Assembly: GCA_034509425.1 (NCBI GenBank)
Contig: JAVTVJ010000438.1
Location: 558,001 to 622,000 of the forward strand
DNA: 64,000 nucleotides
DNA from: Eopsaltria australis
Taxonomy: Eukaryota > Chordata > Aves > Passeriformes > Petroicidae
Direction: 5' to 3'
Below the pieces are notes generated by a model that did not search any database, was not told where the DNA came from, and saw only the letters and a program-made list of their open reading frames with translations. Shown piece after piece: positions 48,724 through 60,049 of this stretch (its first letter is position 1; each line of letters begins with the position of its first letter). A program made the position numbers and the translations under genes.

Positions 48724-49414
48724 AATGGGGTTTTCTGTGTCCCGGAGGAAAGCAAAACTTACTTGAAGTTACAGGCTTATGGTCTGGGAATCTTTTTGCT
48801 CCAGCTGATATATTGTCTAAATCTAAAACTTATTTAAAAACCTGTCTGGATGCGACGGCTTTTAATTAATCTTCTCTTAGTTTTTATACTATATAGTACC
48901 TTGAAGACGCAAGATCAATCACTGCTGTATTGTAATGTAGAGTTGGGAGACAGAAAGATAAATGAGCTATCAAGTTTAGCATTTTGATAGCTAAGTTTAA
49001 TTTTAACTAGCTCAGGAACATACTGTGGATAGGTGGATAAAGTCATGAAATGGAGCTTTCATCTTTAAGACCCAATCCAGAGTCCATCAGAAAGGAACAG
49101 GAAGAGCTCCTTAATGTCTGGTCAGTCTTACATGGACTTTTCAAAAAAAATAAACAATGGTTGAAAATGAGAAACATCATCAAACAGAAAAAATAAGAAT
49201 CACACAAATCTGATGGTACGTGACTATATTTAGTACTTTTCATCTGCATATTCTACATCTTCCACCCTCCAAAGACTCATTCATAAGGGCACTGGGACCA
49301 TTTCCAATGCACAACACTAGACATACATGAGAGTTGTGGCAGAAACTGGTTTCAGTTCTTTATAAGGAAGGGAAAATACACTGCCATGCACACGATGGGG
49401 AAGAGAGAGGGAAG
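48724..49414. other. AT-rich unique sequence
   Basis: No gene or transposon is recognised. The part from 48830 to 49000 is AT-rich with TTTTAATTAATC-type cores and may be weakly regulatory, but I cannot separate it from background. Confidence 0.4.
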
Positions 49415-49505
49415 TTTATCACTCAAGGGTACAAAATGAGTCAGCAGCAGAGCTGACAGCAGAACCAAGGAACCCTGACTCATCAGTTACTCCATCCATG
49501 AGGCT
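49415..49505 (-). repeat. MIR/CORE-SINE-like remnant
   Basis: CACTCAAGGGTACAAAATGA, GTCAGCAGCAGAGCTGACAG and AGAACCAAGGAACCCTGACT follow the reverse-complement order of ancient tRNA-SINEs (cccaaggtcacacagtgagt, cagtggcagagctgg, gaacccaggagtcctgactc). It is short and diverged. Confidence 0.6.
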
Positions 49506-49613
49506 TTCTACAGCACTGCAAGTAATTGATATAACAGGCAGCCATGTCATTCATCCTTTAGAAAGTACCTATTTAGGATGAGGGACATTCAGGCCCTTAC
49601 GCCTTTTATGACT

Positions 49614-49800
49614 CAGTCACTCAAATTCTAATGTGTTTCACAGAATCTATCACAGAAACTTTAATTCCTGTGTTTTCTGCTTGGTCCATTGCAATGATTT
49701 TCATTTTAATGCGTGCCACGCATCCATCACCGTGACGACTTCTAATGTGCTCCACCCAATCCTACTGCAATGACTGATGCTAATGCACTGCACCAGTCTG
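49614..49800 (+). repeat. Degenerate tandem array with about 37-bp period
   Basis: TAAT cores recur at 49629, 49672, 49707, 49743 and 49781 (spacings 43, 35, 36, 38). Four of them sit in a shared context TTCTAATGTGYTYCAC, and between them lies a second recurring word of the type TCCATCACCGTGACGACT or TCCTACTGCAATGACTG. Five diverged units are therefore suggested. CpGs are retained in units 3 and 4. It could be an old minisatellite, a duplicated homeodomain-site cluster, or a conserved element that grew by duplication. Confidence 0.55.
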
Positions 49801-51263
49801 TGAAGAATTTCCATCATGCATCATTTTAAGATCATATTGTATTCAACAGAACATTTAAATTAAGGCAGTTCTTGTACATACGGTTGCTCTGAATCTTAAC
49901 TCTGGCCTTTTTCCATTAGATCAGTAAAAAGGTTGAGCAGGAGAGCTAAATAAAAAGTAGCTTTCTTTCTGCCTGCATTTCCAAGGAATTTATAAACACC
50001 CATCGCTCAGGTTTTCCACAGACTGGATGAGAGCGTCTTTTTCCCAGAGGTATATTCTGATACACTGGGGTGAGAATTACATTCACAAAAGCCAAAAGAA
50101 ATGCTGAAATAATTGCTTCTTGTTCCATCAGGCCTAGAGTAACAATGGGATTTGTAGTAATTTTTGGTTAGGGAGAACAGCATATCTTTCAGTAAAGAAA
50201 GTAGATGCAACTGACATGACTGATAATTAAATCTCACCCAAATAATTAAGTTTCCAGTTACTCTTTGCTACGATACTGGGGCTCTGAGCACACAGTTAAT
50301 AACACATAGCATCCATTATTTTACCAATGGGTTGAAAATGTTGTGGCTATGTGACACAGAGAGGCAACCCAGTATTAATTCATTCAGCTGGTTGAAAATT
50401 TTACCAGAACATTTTGATGATTTAACGTTGCTCCAAAGGACTCTGTTAGGTATAAGATACCATCTGTCCTCCACTATGTGGCATAAAGCCAGCATTTAAA
50501 AAACCACTCCTCTGTAGCTTCTGGTTTGCTAATTCAACCAACAGGTACATTTTTGCCCACACCTAATCCAGATCAAAATTGTAAGAGGAGCTGATGTAGC
50601 AGGGCACACAGCCTCAGAGTCAAGATGCTGTTTCCTCCCCAGCTCACTCCATATGCTTGTCAGTGCAAGATTATGTGCTGTTATTGCATTGGTATAGGGA
50701 TTTTAGCCAGTCTGTTCCATGCTGTGGTGTGTAATGTGGCTTTGGGACTGCGGACATCCTGGGAGGACCTGTGCCAAAAGAAGGTTTGTGTTCTGCAGAG
50801 GCAGGCTCTCCTTACTAGAGCCAAATGCATAGCAAAGACATGCAGGTCAACCATTTTTAATAGGTTAGAAATAGAATATGACTCTGGCCGTTTTTATACT
50901 CTGTTTATAGACGCTTTAGACAGCCCTCACACGTGCAAAGTCCCATTGGAACAAGAGTTCACAGGGAGTAAATCTCAAGTCTGTAGCTTAGAACCACTTA
51001 ATCACACAACAGACTTCATTTCTGGCAGAAGTAATTAACAAAGGTTCAGTCATCTAATCAGGGAACAAAGGCACAGCTCTGTCACCTCAGTGACCAATCA
51101 CACCACCCGAATATCGAATCTTGAATATTGACTACTCACAGCAGAGGGTTTGCCGTAGCTCCCACACCAAAATACGCATAAACAGGGGCTGCAGGTCAGT
51201 CAGTGCAAACCCGCTGTGTAAAACAACTGCTGCTGAGCACAGAGAGCTGGAGAACACAGGAGC
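49801..51263. other. Unique non-coding sequence
   Basis: No gene is recognised. The 137-codon plus frame at 50625-51038 (N-terminal part Cys-rich and hydrophobic) has no known domain. A weak minus-strand MIR resemblance lies near 50320-50385 (TTATTTTACCAATGGGTTGA, GTGACACAGAGAGGCAAC). Confidence 0.4.
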
Positions 51264-51298
51264 CAGGGGTGGGGGGGAGGGGGCAAAAAAAAAAAAAA
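51264..51298 (+). repeat. G-rich run followed by A16
   Basis: GGGGTGGGGGGGAGGGGG can satisfy the four-G-tract rule for a G-quadruplex and is followed within one base by a run of 16 A. A 200-codon frame passes straight through this low-complexity patch, which argues against that frame being real. Confidence 0.9.
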
Positions 51299-52284
51299 CC
51301 AAAGCAGCAGCTAAATTTGCTATCCAGTGCAGATTCTGCTTGGCTGAGTGTAAAACATTCAGCAAGAAAAAGGGAGTGGAAAGAAAGGTTGGAAAAGAGG
51401 ATGCTCCCTGCAGTGTCCTCTTGATAAATGCTGTCCAGAGGAAAGTTCAGAAGTGTTCAGAGCACTCAGGTTTCCACAGGGCATGTCAAACAGCAGTAAA
51501 CTCCTGTCTAAAAGCCTGTCTTGCAGGACTCCACACCATGTACCAATCTTCCCAGACAGAGCATTCCTCATTCACTTCCCTTTTCCATATGCTTGTTTTG
51601 ACCAGTGCCAAGCAAAGGCATTCTGCCAAAACTGATTTCTTCTGCCCTGCTTGGAAGCTTGCTCCTTTTGCACTGTGTTCAGGCTTCCTTCTTTGTACTG
51701 AGGTGAACTCTTCTGCAGTATGAGAAAAGTGTGGGACAGGGAGAAGGTACTCATGGAGGCTCAGTACTGGGATTTTCTGGTGATGGCTAGGGTAGAACTG
51801 GGACTGGGAGCCGCCTGACACAAAGTTCCCATTCAGATCACAGCATCACACTATGCTCCTGCCTCTGCAGCATAACAAATAATAGCCCCATCATCCAGAC
51901 ACCTTTTTATGGGGGATCCATCAAAAATGAAACCAAACTGAAGAGCTCAGGTTCATTCCAATTTATCATGTAAGCCTGACTCCCAGACAAACTGTCTTCC
52001 AAAAGGACTCACACCTTTGGAAAACAGCCCCAGCCCTGTTTATGAACTTTGAAAACAAAACCCAATCTTAGGAACCCCTGAAGCAGTTGGAGTGCAATAG
52101 CTAGTTCAATTCAAAATTATGTCATTTAAGCAGTATCTTCCACCACAGTGATGCCAACAGAAAACTGCAATGAAAGAGGACAAACAGCATGTAAAGAGCT
52201 AAATAGAGAACTTAAGTTTATACATCCAAGTACAGCAGGGCAGGTAATGAGAAATTCTAAGGCTAACCCAGTCTTGCAGTCAAA
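51299..52284. other. Unique non-coding sequence
   Basis: No gene or repeat is recognised. Three to four mutually overlapping frames on both strands (60-200 codons) indicate chance openness. Confidence 0.45.
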
Positions 52285-52470
52285 ACACTACGCAGAGAAG
52301 CTGGAGAGCTGGGATTTATTTTCAGACCTGGCACCATTTTTATGAATGACTCGGGTACCATCAGTACACCTTGTCCTAAATCTTTATTTTCTTAATTGTA
52401 AGAGAGAGCAATAATGCCAATAAAGTACTTCAGAAGAAGCAGGGATGTAACATTTGCATAGTGTTCAGAC
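52285..52470 (+). repeat. MIR/CORE-SINE-like remnant
   Basis: GGAGAGCTGGGATTTATTTT, CACCTTGTCCTAAATCTTTA, TTTTCTTAATTGTAAGAGAG, then AGCAATAATGCCAATAAAGT follow the plus-strand MIR order (agctctgccact, gtcacttaacctc, tttcctcatctgtaaaatg, ataataatacc). Strong divergence leaves some doubt. Confidence 0.45.
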
Positions 52471-53101
52471 ACAAGTTTGATTGAGAAGACAAGAAAAGAC
52501 AGGAAGGCAGGGACTACCCAGATCCTCTCCTGTGAGGATGGAGTCAGGCATGGTGGAAGGTGCCCAGCTGCCCACACAGAGACAGACAATGTTGGGTCCA
52601 GTATGGCTGCTATTGGTCATGCAGGGTAAAAGCTGTGGGAAAACCTAGGTGCCAGTCTTGGTTTGCCAAATTGCTTAGGTATTCAGCCTAGGTCTAGGAG
52701 TTTATCTGAGTGAGGCTGCAACATGCTGGGTTATGTTCAGGGTCAGGAAGGCTTCAGTGAGAAGAATTAACTGAATGCACAAATACATGTGCAAAGCCAA
52801 GAGACCAGGCCAAACTGACAGGGGAGCCAGGGAATCAATGCATCACTTAAAAACGAAAAATCATCCCCCACTTCTTTTTCACCTCCCACCCTGAATATTA
52901 TATAGCAAGAGCAAAGCAGAATCTGATGTGGAGATGATTGTAGTGGAGGTTGGTGGGCCTGTGCACCCTTCCAGCCCTTCCCAGCAATGACCATTATCAC
53001 ATTGTGGTAGTAAAGAAACAAGTCAAGAACTAAGAGTTTCGGAATAAAGAGGTCTGAGGAATGAATTAACTCACCACAGTAACCCACCAGCCTCCTGTAG
53101 G
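52471..53101. other. Unique non-coding sequence
   Basis: No gene or repeat is recognised up to the CR1 copy. The minus frame 52767-53087 has no domain. Confidence 0.45.
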
Positions 53102-53345
53102 ATCACAGAATCATAGAATGGTTTGGATCAGAAGAAACCTTAAAGATCACACAGTTCTAAATCCCTGTCATGGGCAGGGACATCTACTAGACCAGGTAGC
53201 TCAGAGTCCCATCCAATCTGTCCTCCAACTCTTTCAGAGAAGGGGCATCCACAACTCAACATCCCCACATTAAATAACTTCCTCCTAATTTCTGGTCTAA
53301 CCTACTCTTTTTCAGTTTAAAGCCATTCCCCTTTGATCAGTCCTT
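53102..53345 (-). mobile_element. CR1 retrotransposon 3' fragment
   Basis: It begins with the reverse-complement octamer tail (CACAGAATCATAGAATGG). It then follows the CR1 3' order on the minus strand: GAAACCTTAAAGATCACACA, GTCATGGGCAGGGACATCTA, CTAGACCAGGTAGCTCAGAG, CATCCACAACTCAACATCCC, and AGTTTAAAGCCATTCCCCTT. It is 5'-truncated after about 245 bases. Confidence 0.96.
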
Positions 53346-53758
53346 CTGGGAGAGGATATCTGCATGAGTATGCATATGTGGGAAAACAGTCTTCCTAAGA
53401 GACTGTGAAATCAGGCAATTAAAGGGATGTAATTGAATTCACCTGTAGGGAAAGAATAATTTCCTATTTTCTACCTCACAACGATCTCTCCCCTTTTCCC
53501 TCTTCCATTGTTCCTACATATAGGAAGAAACAGTGTACTTTATTTACCATTTCTTCTCCTAGGCTCATCACTTCAGCTGCAGAGGCCACATGGATGGGAA
53601 TTCAATGTGCTGTGCAGCAATGCAGCTGGCACATGTTGGTCTCTGAATCCAATGAAAGAGATGGCCAAGAAGTGAGAATATTTCCCAAAGCAGCTGCAAC
53701 TGACCCATTGCAAAAGACACGCTGAGCCATTCACATGAGGATTTCACCATTCGTTTAA
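53346..53758. other. Unique spacer between oppositely oriented CR1 pieces
   Basis: No recognised content. The minus frame 53568-53771 has no domain. Confidence 0.4.
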
Positions 53759-53823
53759 GACTTGGGCTCAATGATCCTTGTGGGTCTGTTCCAACTCAGA
53801 CTATACTGTGATTCTGTAATTCT
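53759..53823 (+). mobile_element. CR1 3' terminal fragment
   Basis: GACTTGGGCTCAATGATCCT, TGTGGGTCTGTTCCAACTCA and the tail CTGTGATTCTGTAATTCT are the extreme 3' end of a plus-strand CR1. Only about 65 bases remain, a typical 5'-truncated copy. Confidence 0.9.
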
Positions 53824-54954
53824 AAGTATACCTGAGTCCCTGAGGTCAGAGACAGTATAGTACCTTCCTTTCCAAGTGAGAAGTGGCAATTACTTCCCCC
53901 AAGTGATTAATCAGGTAACTTCTAAGGAGATTTAATTACTGACAGCAGCTCAGCTTCTCCAGCACAGGGTCGTGAACGTTGACAGAGTGGTTATAACCAG
54001 TTTGCACTCCTCTGCCTTGGAGCAACAGAGCTTTCTCCATTCGAGGTATCACAGGAAGAGAAATGAGGCAAATGAGAAGGGGCACCGTTTGCAAAAGAAA
54101 ATGAGAAAGATCGGGATAGATGAACAATAGCAGAAAAGTCACACTGATTATCTCAAATTGCCTGGAAGAGGAGATTAGACAAAGAACAAATTTAAGCATG
54201 CAGGGAGAATGGAAAGCAAGACAGGTATTCTGCCTTGCTTTGCCTCTGGCCTGCATCTCCTGCTTGCTTGCTGAGTGCTGCCATGATGTTGAGGACCAGA
54301 GAAATCCCGGTGCTACATGGAGAAGAGAAGCAGAGCCAAAGGAGCTGCAAATGGGAGCTACAAGTTGTCTTTGGGGTCAGAAAAGTGGGACAGCTCTTGC
54401 AGCAGCAGTGCTGTGTCAGGCAGGTCTCTGCCAGGGCAGTTTGGTACCAGCCTGCTGCAGCCAGGATGGCAGTGGGGAGCTTGGTCCCAGCTGTGCTGGT
54501 CTCTCATGTCCACAGCAGGACAGGGTTACCCACACAGCAGAGTACCCAAGAGCAGAGGAGAAGCCCTGCCTTTTTGTCAGCTGATGCACGCCAAGTTAAG
54601 GTGATTCAGAGGCACAGGTGGAGATGGTGAGGAAGGGAAGGAGAGAGCTGCCATGTTTTTCAAGGATATAGCAACCTTCATAGCAAATCAAACCAATGTC
54701 CAGCTCCTGTGACACCTCCTCTTAGGCAGTGGCTAGCATCAAGGATAGATGTAAAACACTTAAAATGGGAAATAACTAACTAATATGTCCATTGGGGAAG
54801 TTTCTTTATAACCCCAGGCAGTTAGTGGTTGGATTTATGCCCTGAATCTCAAGGGCTGATATTTCTTATAAATTTTTTATTTTCTCTAATGTAACTGTGA
54901 ATGTTCTCACTGTCCACAAAAATAGCTTACTTCTTTTTCTTTTTTTCCACTAAG
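53824..54954. other. Unique non-coding sequence
   Basis: No gene is recognised. Three overlapping plus frames at 54120-54630 (95-154 codons) run through GC-richer, CAG/CTG-rich sequence without a domain. Openness in several frames at once suggests composition rather than coding. Confidence 0.45.
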
Positions 54955-55270
54955 GCCACGAGCTCAGTGGGTGACACCCTGCAGCAGGGAGTTCCACAGT
55001 TTAATAGGGTACAATAAAAAAAAACTCTCAACACTTCCAGATCTGCATTGCTTTTTGATTCAAAGGATACCCTTTTGTGCTAGTACTGAGAACCTTTTTA
55101 AATATTATAATTTATATACTTCTGACATACCCCTTCTTATTCATCTCTTCTCTGAACAATATCTTCCTTCATCTTTTTCAGTTTCTCCTTATCTGAAAAT
55201 CCTTCCAAGCCTCCAGACCATTTTCACTGCCTATCTACAAGTTCTGCTATATTCTTTTTTTTCCTATAAA
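54955..55270 (-). mobile_element. Ancient CR1-type LINE fragment
   Basis: The minus-strand order is recognisable: GCAGCAGGGAGTTCCACAGT, TTAATAGGGT, ATACTTCTGACATACCCCTT, ATTCATCTCTTCTCTGAACA, TTTTTCAGTTTCTCCTTATC, CCAGACCATTTTCACTGCC and GTTCTGCTATATTCTTTTTT. These match the old amniote CR1 3' region (gagttccacaggtt, atcatatcccccctcag, cttttccaagctgaaca, ttttcagcctctcctcat, tgatcattttggttgcc). It is heavily decayed. Confidence 0.85.
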
Positions 55271-57899
55271 AATAAGCTGATGAGAAATTAGCTAAGTATG
55301 AAAGGTGAAGGTTTATCAGTAATTCTATAATGGTATTACATCTTTAATGTTAATTTCTGTCCTACGCTGTAGATATTTATTCTATGAATCTAGTTATGCA
55401 AGGTTCAAGGAAAGATGGGGGGTTTCCAACTGCTCTGAATAAGCATCTTCGTACAACAGCTATCTCCTGCAGTTCCTCATGCCTGTGAATACAGCTCCCA
55501 TCTTCTGTCTTACTGCATGTTATCAGGCTGTGTTTCTTGTTGGGGATTGTCATTAGGATGGCGAGCTGGTAGGGTTATATAGCTACCCAACTCCTATCAA
55601 AGGAGAACTTGAAACACTTTCTGTTATTTTTAAATATAGCCTTGTGTCACCTCGTTTAACTTTAATGTTCTGTTTGAATGCATCTCTCTGTAGTCATCTA
55701 AGGGAATGCTCCACAAGGAAAAAAAACCACTGAAAAAACTTGCTGGTTTTTCTCTCTGTTAAATTCTGCTCTGAGGTGATGTTCAGAGAGGAGGGATTGC
55801 CTGGGTGAAAGGACTAGCGGAAAGCCTACGGCAGAAAGTCAAATCCCTGCACTGCTCTCCCTTCTGCTCCCTCATGAGATCTTGTCACTAGCAGAGGTTA
55901 TGGCTAGGCAATCACAAGTGATCGAGTCTCTGATGCTTAACCAGTTACTGTTCATCAGCTGAACCATAGAAGCAAAGATGTCCATATTTCATATCCATAG
56001 AGACAGGAAAAAAAGAACTCTTTTCTTAAACTACCTTCTAGGAGCACACCAAAGGGCAATTAAAGCTGGCCAGCTGTCACTCACTAGGCCATGAGAGCAC
56101 ATCCATTCTCTCAAGCTTTCCACACCTGCAATGATTCCTTAACTCACAGGAGAGCAGGGTGGAAGCAGCAGGAAAACTGTAAGGTTCATGTGTGGAGCAA
56201 CCTGTCAGACACAGCAGCCACTTGGCTACGTGTGTATTGCACACCTGAGAACACAAACCACCAGTGGCACCATATAGAAACGTGGCCTCTCTCATCTCAG
56301 GTCCTCCTTCTCCCTTCCCCTCACTCACTAAACTTCCCCTGGGGTCAGTAGAAGGGTAAGTCCAGCCATATGGGCCAGAAGGAGAAGCTGGAGTGGGGGT
56401 GGTGTTGAAGCCAGGGCAATGCTCCTGACACTGCCACAGGGGAGATGGCAGCCAGCACTTGTGGCAGGACAGATTGCCACCACAGCACCCACTTCTGTTG
56501 GGAGTGCTAGCTGAAGCAGAGGCCGCTGAGAGAGGCAAGCCCCACATCCTCCAGAAAAACTCTCAGCCAAAACAAGCAGCATGCCTGAGGTCAATGCTTG
56601 GTTAAGGCAGTGCACCAGCTCCAGAAACTGCCTGTTTTGGCTGTACTTGAAGCCAGCTCTGTGCTGTTTGGTGTGAAAAAGTAATTGAGTTGACAAACAT
56701 TGCTAATAGGAGGAAGAAATAAAAAGAACCTTCTCCTTATTGAGACGCACTGCTGTATTATTTTCAGGGTTGTTTTCTTGCTGATTTGGAAATAAACTCT
56801 GAGCTGTTTTGCAAACCCTTCATATTCAGTGCAAATATCTTATTTTATTATCTGCCTTTTTGTTGTTGGTCTTCTTTTTTCTTCCTCATCCTTTTTTTTT
56901 TTTTTTAATCCATTCAACCATTTATTGGAACTTTTATTCTCCAATGTACATTTCTTCTTTGCTACACTATCTCCTGCGTTTCACAGATAAACACCTCACA
57001 CCTGGGAGACAGGCTCCTCTAATTAGTATTAAAACCTGAAGTTTTTTTCCACCCTTCTTTGAAGCTTTCTAGGATGCCTTTTCATGAATAATAATGTTCT
57101 CAATTCAACATAATGCAACGCTCAATCAAAAGATGCTGTAGCAATCACTTTCCAAAAAGGAACATCGGCCTTTTCTCTTCCTCTGTACAGATGATGGTGA
57201 GGCAATAAAAAGTCCAGCCTGGAAGATGTGCTCAGAAGTTGCAGTTTCCACTTGTGGCAGCCTGTGGCCCTCAGCACACTCTGTACAGAAGGTTCAGTGT
57301 CTTTTGTCATCTCTGCAGCTCCCCACTGCCATTCTTCAGCACAACAGGAGTTCTGGCTGCCTGGTCCCCTGTCAAATAAATCCCTTTGAACAGCAGTTTG
57401 CTCTCAGTCAGCCAGCCCCCCTGCACAGCATGGGACACCCACAAATCTCTTCATTCTTCCCTGCAGATCACTTGTGGTTTAAGTCCCTGACTGCTGCCTA
57501 AGGGATGCCAACTGTGCTGCTGCCTGCAGAAGACACCAAGGTCCCAGGCACCATGAATGCACATGCTATAGACCATTTCCAGTGGAGAATTCCTTCAGAA
57601 ATGCACAGAATCTGCTGTCTTCCCACAGAGCATCTCAGTTTCAGTGGATGGAAACATCAGTGTTCTTCAACAGGAAGCTGTTTCCTGACAGTTTTACTGA
57701 TTGCTTCTGTTCAAAAACTAGCGAGGGTCACCCCTCTGCTCCCTGAAGCCAGACAAGTAATACCACAGACTTCATAAATGGTACTGCCAGCAATAGAGAA
57801 CCACTGTAGCCACAGTTAGATAACACCTGCCACAACAGGAGCCATCTGGCCCTACCATCATTGGGACTATTGTTTCTTATATTAATATTTTATTAGTGA
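55271..57899. other. Unique non-coding sequence
   Basis: No gene is recognised in about 2.6 kb. A T-run sits at 56892-56906. The minus frame 56077-56547 (156 codons) and its neighbours overlap one another with no domain. Confidence 0.5.
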
Positions 57900-57946
57900 A
57901 TTTCTCTGCTCTGTGTTTGTGTGCATATGCAAATGCACAGAGAAAT
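57900..57946. other. Inverted repeat containing an octamer motif
   Basis: The right arm ATGCACAGAGAAAT (57933-57946) pairs with a split left arm ATTTCTCTG (57900-57908) plus TGTGCAT (57920-57926), leaving a small bulge. The central loop overlaps an exact POU octamer ATGCAAAT (57927-57934). It could form a hairpin or be a composite binding site. A 14-base split arm could also arise by chance in 64 kb. Confidence 0.5.
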
Positions 57947-60049
57947 GTTTCCAGGTAAATGCTAAAATGTTAGGAGTGGAACTTGAATGCTGTTGTAGCA
58001 CCATCCACAGCTTGGTACCCCTGCCCAAGGACCAGTCCTACCACACTTGACCTTGTGGGAATTTCAAAGGAACTTGGGTGGCTTAGGATCTTCAGCCTTC
58101 ATCTTTTACCAAATGTCATTACAATTGCTCTTCCAGTTGCACTTAGCTGCTTTCGAAAAGCCCACTTCATAAATAAGACTACCCTGCTGTACATAGCACC
58201 ACTGAACTTCACAGGGCAAGCAGGAAAGTCCTACTAAGAATGAAAATAGTAAACCAATAGGTCTGTTTTAAAATAAAACAGCTAATTGAAGGAATTGTTC
58301 CAATGTCAGTCCCAAGCAGGGTAGAGGCACTGACAGTTATGTCCACAATGGCACTCAAAGACTCTCTGAGCTTGCTACTGCAGCTGATCTCAACCTGCCG
58401 TATCAAGGTAATGCCATAAACTTGAAGGACTGAAGAAAAAAAATACCTTCCCAATGTCAGATCCCAGGTCTTGCAAGTCAAGTAAAATTTTTGAACTGTG
58501 TGATCCATTCTTCCTTTTTTAGTCAGTCCATGAGCACATTCCTACTAATTCCAACAGATTTTGTCTAAGAGATGAAGAAATCACTTGGGACCTTGGAGAT
58601 CTCCATGGACAGGTCCTTCAGGACTACTTAGACAGGTGGGAATTGGTGCCTCAGCAGTGCCACCCTTGTGGGTGCACTGTGACAATGAATCAGGATTCAC
58701 AAGGGGACACTGCTGAAGGAAACTCAGCTAGGGAGAAGGCTTGGGAAGACAAGACATTTGGGACATTTGTTCCCTATCATTCCAACCCTAAAAAGCCTTG
58801 AGGACCTAAATTAGTTCAAGAGTAGCTAGGAACTAAACAGGAGGCTAGAGGGACTAGGTATTTTTCTGGACCTGGTATTCTTCTGGACCTGGAAGAACAC
58901 TAATGAATCCTGCAAACACCTGGGGAAGGATTAAAGTGTATAAACATCAGACTGTAGTACTACCTGAGGTGTTCAAAGATTGTTAAGTTGTCTGTAGAGG
59001 ACAGTGGATGAGACAAAAAAGGATCCACAGTAGAGTCCTGCTCTTCTGAAGGGGCAGCTGGGGTGGCTACAGCACTGCTTACCTGTCTGTGGGTGTCTTT
59101 AGGCAGTCTGTAGGGAAAGTCTGAATTTAGGCAGCCTGACCTGTGTTTCTATGGGGTTTCTTGTACTTCCTCAGGCATCTGATACTGGATTGTGACACAA
59201 ACCAAGATGCCAAGGTGGACACACTGCTGGTCTGATGCACAAAGACAGTGCTGGCAGACAAAGACCCCTACTCCTGGTTTAGAATGTCAGGCGAAACATG
59301 AGAATGCATCATTGCAATTACTAGTTTGCTTTCCATTAATTATTTCTTGCCAGAGTCCCCCCATCCCATCCCCCTTCTCCTCCCCATATGAAGAGTTAGC
59401 TAGGCTCACTGCAGTTCTGAAAATTATCTAAATGCCCAGTGGGCTGAGGGGTCAGCTAGTTCACCAGCTATAACAATTAAATTCTGGTTATTACTCTTTC
59501 ATTACTGTACAAACTAATCCCATACATCTCATGAGCTGGTGTTGAGGTGACTTCACGCTCTTTAAAACTCATGGTATTAATTAGAGTGCAGTCAGATCTC
59601 CTCTGATTTGCAGTCCCCCTTCTCCCCACCACCTTTGCAGACCTGTGTCCCTGCAGCCACAAGTGCTCCTGATACCCCTCACTCCTGCCTCAAGGGCCCC
59701 CTCTACCCCAGAGCTGGGGTCCTACCTGCTTTCCTTGCTTTTTCCTTCTTACTCTAGTCCTGAACTCCCCTCAAAATTCTGCCTCTTATCTTGAATTTGA
59801 AGCCTCTCTCGCTCTCTTTCCTGAGACCCTTGCCTATTAAACCAGCTTTTGCTTAAACAGAATCAGCTAATCATATTGAATTATACCAGATTTTAATGCG
59901 GCTTCCTACTCAGACACATGCCCATAGGGATCCAGGCTGAGAACACCAAGCCCACATCATCTTTGATCTAAGACACTACAAGATATAAACCCTTGATCAT
60001 ATTTCTAATGCTAATTAGTCATCACCTTCCCCTTTTCATAAGATATATG
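57947..60049. other. Unique non-coding sequence
   Basis: No gene or transposon is recognised. A short tandem duplication (TTCTGGACCTGG twice) lies at 58864-58892. C-rich, T-rich sequence at 59620-59760 is low complexity. Confidence 0.5.

Noticed and set aside
50320..50385. Possible minus-strand MIR piece
   Set aside because: Only two short words resemble the MIR core, which is below what I would report as a feature.
50625..51038. 137-codon frame with Cys-rich hydrophobic N-terminal part
   Set aside because: It has a superficial signal-peptide look but no recognisable mature domain and no supporting context.
51121..51723. 200-codon plus-strand open frame
   Set aside because: It runs directly through the G-run/A16 low-complexity patch, giving Gly-rich then poly-Lys sequence, and is overlapped by four other frames. 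No domain is visible.
54120..54630. Three overlapping plus-strand frames of 95-154 codons
   Set aside because: Openness in all three phases at once reflects CAG/CTG-rich, stop-poor composition rather than coding. No family is recognised.
56077..56696. Overlapping minus-strand frames of 156 and 122 codons
   Set aside because: They lie in different phases over the same DNA, without domains or splice borders.
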